Of a DNA stretch of 64,000 bases, positions 62,911 through 64,000 are shown one piece after another; the stretch's first letter is position 1, and each line of letters begins with the position of its first letter. The translations under genes were made by a program, and so were the position numbers. Below the pieces are notes generated by a model. It did not search any database, was not told the DNA's origin, and worked only from the letters and a program-made list of their open reading frames with translations. Source of the stretch: CAKZLS01 sp963701445 (GTDB lineage Bacteria > Pseudomonadota > Alphaproteobacteria > Rhodospirillales > Defluviicoccaceae); NCBI GenBank assembly GCA_963701445.1, contig CAVPAM010000001.1:1-64000 (forward strand), read 5' to 3'.

Positions 62911-64000
62911 CTAATAGGACCTCGGCAAGCCCAGCACGTGCTCGCCGAGGTAGGCGAGGATGAGGTTGGTGGAGATGGGCGCCACCTGATAGAGCCGGGT
63001 TTCGCGGAACTTGCGCTCCACGTCGTATTCGGCGGCGAAGCCGAAGCCGCCGTGGGTCTGAACGCACATGTCGGCGGCCTGCCACGACGCGTCGGCGGCC
63101 AGCAGCTTCGCCATGTTGGCCTCGGGGCCGCACGGCGCGCCGGCGTCGAACAGGGCCGCCGCCTTGTCCACCATCAGCGACGCCGCCTCGGTGGACGCGT
63201 AGGCGCGGGCGATGGGGAACTGGACGCCCTGGTTCTGGCCGATGGGCCGGCCGAACACCTGGCGTTCGTTGGCGTATGTTTTGGCCTTGTCGATGAACCA
63301 GCGGGCGTCGCCGACGCACTCGGCGGCGATGAGGATGCGCTCCGCGTTCATGCCGTCGAGGATGTAGCGGAACCCCTTGCCTTCCTCGCCGATCAGGCTG
63401 GCGGCGGGGATGCGCAGGTCGTCGAGGAAGATCTCGGTCGAGTGGTGGTTCATCATCGCCCGGATCGGGCGGATGGACAGGCCGTGGCCCCGGGCCTCGC
63501 GCATGTCCACCAGGAACACGGACATGCCCTCGTGGGGGCGGTCCACCCGGTCGCGCGGCGTGGTGCGGGCGAGCAGAAGCATGAGATCGGAGTGCTCGGC
63601 CCGCGACGTCCACACCTTCTGGCCGTTGACGACGTAGCCGTCGCCGTCGCGGACGGCGGTGGTGCGGATGCGGCTGGTATCGGTGCCGCTGGTGGGCTCG
63701 GTCACGCCGAACGCCTGGAGGCGCAGGGAGCCGTCGGCGATCCGGGGCAGTATAGCCGCCTTCTGCGCCTCGCTTCCGTGACGCAGAAGGGTGCCCATGG
63801 TGTACATCTGGGCGTGGCAGGCGGCGCCGTTGCAGCCGCTTTTCTGGATTTCCTCGAGGATCGCGCAGGTGGCCGCGAGGCCGAGGCCGCTGCCGCCGAA
63901 GTCCTGGGGAATGAGCGCGGCGAGGAATCCGGCTTCGGTCAGCGCGCCGACGAAGGCCTCGGGATAGGCCCGGTCCGCGTCCAGCCGCCGCCAGTATTCG
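62911..64000 (-). CDS. acyl-CoA dehydrogenase (5' end beyond window)
   Basis: About 363 C-terminal residues of an FAD-dependent acyl-CoA dehydrogenase. LQAFGVTEPTSGTDTSRIRT is the FAD-contact strand, YVVNGQKVWTSRAEHSDLML follows, and the C-terminal helical domain has CVQTHGGFGFAAEYDVERKF RETRLYQVAPISTN. The GGFGF(A) context aligns with the region carrying the catalytic Glu in short/medium-chain enzymes. Partial at the right edge; substrate unknown. Confidence 0.92.
   Translation of the reverse strand, partial: EYWRRLDADRAYPEAFVGALTEAGFLAALIPQDFGGSGLGLAATCAILEEIQKSGCNGAACHAQMYTMGTLLRHGSEAQKAAILPRIADGSLRLQAFGVTEPTSGTDTSRIRTTAVRDGDGYVVNGQKVWTSRAEHSDLMLLLARTTPRDRVDRPHEGMSVFLVDMREARGHGLSIRPIRAMMNHHSTEIFLDDLRIPAASLIGEEGKGFRYILDGMNAERILIAAECVGDARWFIDKAKTYANERQVFGRPIGQNQGVQFPIARAYASTEAASLMVDKAAALFDAGAPCGPEANMAKLLAADASWQAADMCVQTHGGFGFAAEYDVERKFRETRLYQVAPISTNLILAYLGEHVLGLPRSY

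Overview
The window is GC-rich chromosomal DNA from an alphaproteobacterium, most likely of Rhodospirillales type. This is an inference from gene content and order: a pdxJ-acpS-lepB-rnc-era run, an aapJQMP amino-acid transporter, a bioMNY biotin transporter, a single-chain indolepyruvate ferredoxin oxidoreductase and a MeaB chaperone. I cannot name the species.

Layout. 1-9 kb: end of a membrane signalling protein, a FadL-type porin, a c-type cytochrome, an RhlE helicase, an isochorismatase-family hydrolase, a gamma-carbonic anhydrase overlapping meaB, an EF-hand protein, a lipoprotein and an Omp85-type barrel. 9-12.4 kb: AT-rich DNA and palindromic repeats around a broken TIR/NB-ARC/TPR gene. 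12.4-25 kb: indolepyruvate oxidoreductase, metallo-hydrolase, sugar epimerase, acyl-CoA ligase, Nudix hydrolase and the pdxJ-era housekeeping run. 25-37.6 kb: a cfa/flavoprotein operon, a VWA protein with a VPLPA-type sorting tail, an RMD1-family protein, bioMNY, aapJQMP and mepA. 37.7-47.9 kb: VgrG converging on a protealysin-like metalloprotease, YeeE/YedE sulfur transporters, tRNA-Val(GAC), N-formylglutamate amidohydrolase, GNAT, CoA-transferase, YdcF and a methyltransferase.

47.9-60.9 kb is an accessory island. It holds IS256 and IS3 remnants, a beta-helix exported protein, two HigBA-like toxin-antitoxin pairs, a PIN/RHH pair plus an orphan RHH copy, a type III polyketide synthase with its methyltransferase, one complete RAYT transposase unit with 19-bp inverted ends and several solo ends of it. 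It finishes with an AT-rich retron: phosphoribosyltransferase-like effector, winged-helix protein, a structured msr-msd RNA whose a1/a2 arms can be seen pairing, and a retron reverse transcriptase. 60.9-64 kb: an exported protein of unknown function and the 3' part of an acyl-CoA dehydrogenase.

About ten genes, several of them ordinary metabolic genes, are broken by one-base shifts, often beside short homopolymers. This looks more like residual indel error in the assembly than decay, so frameshifted genes are described as the protein that results when the shifts are ignored.
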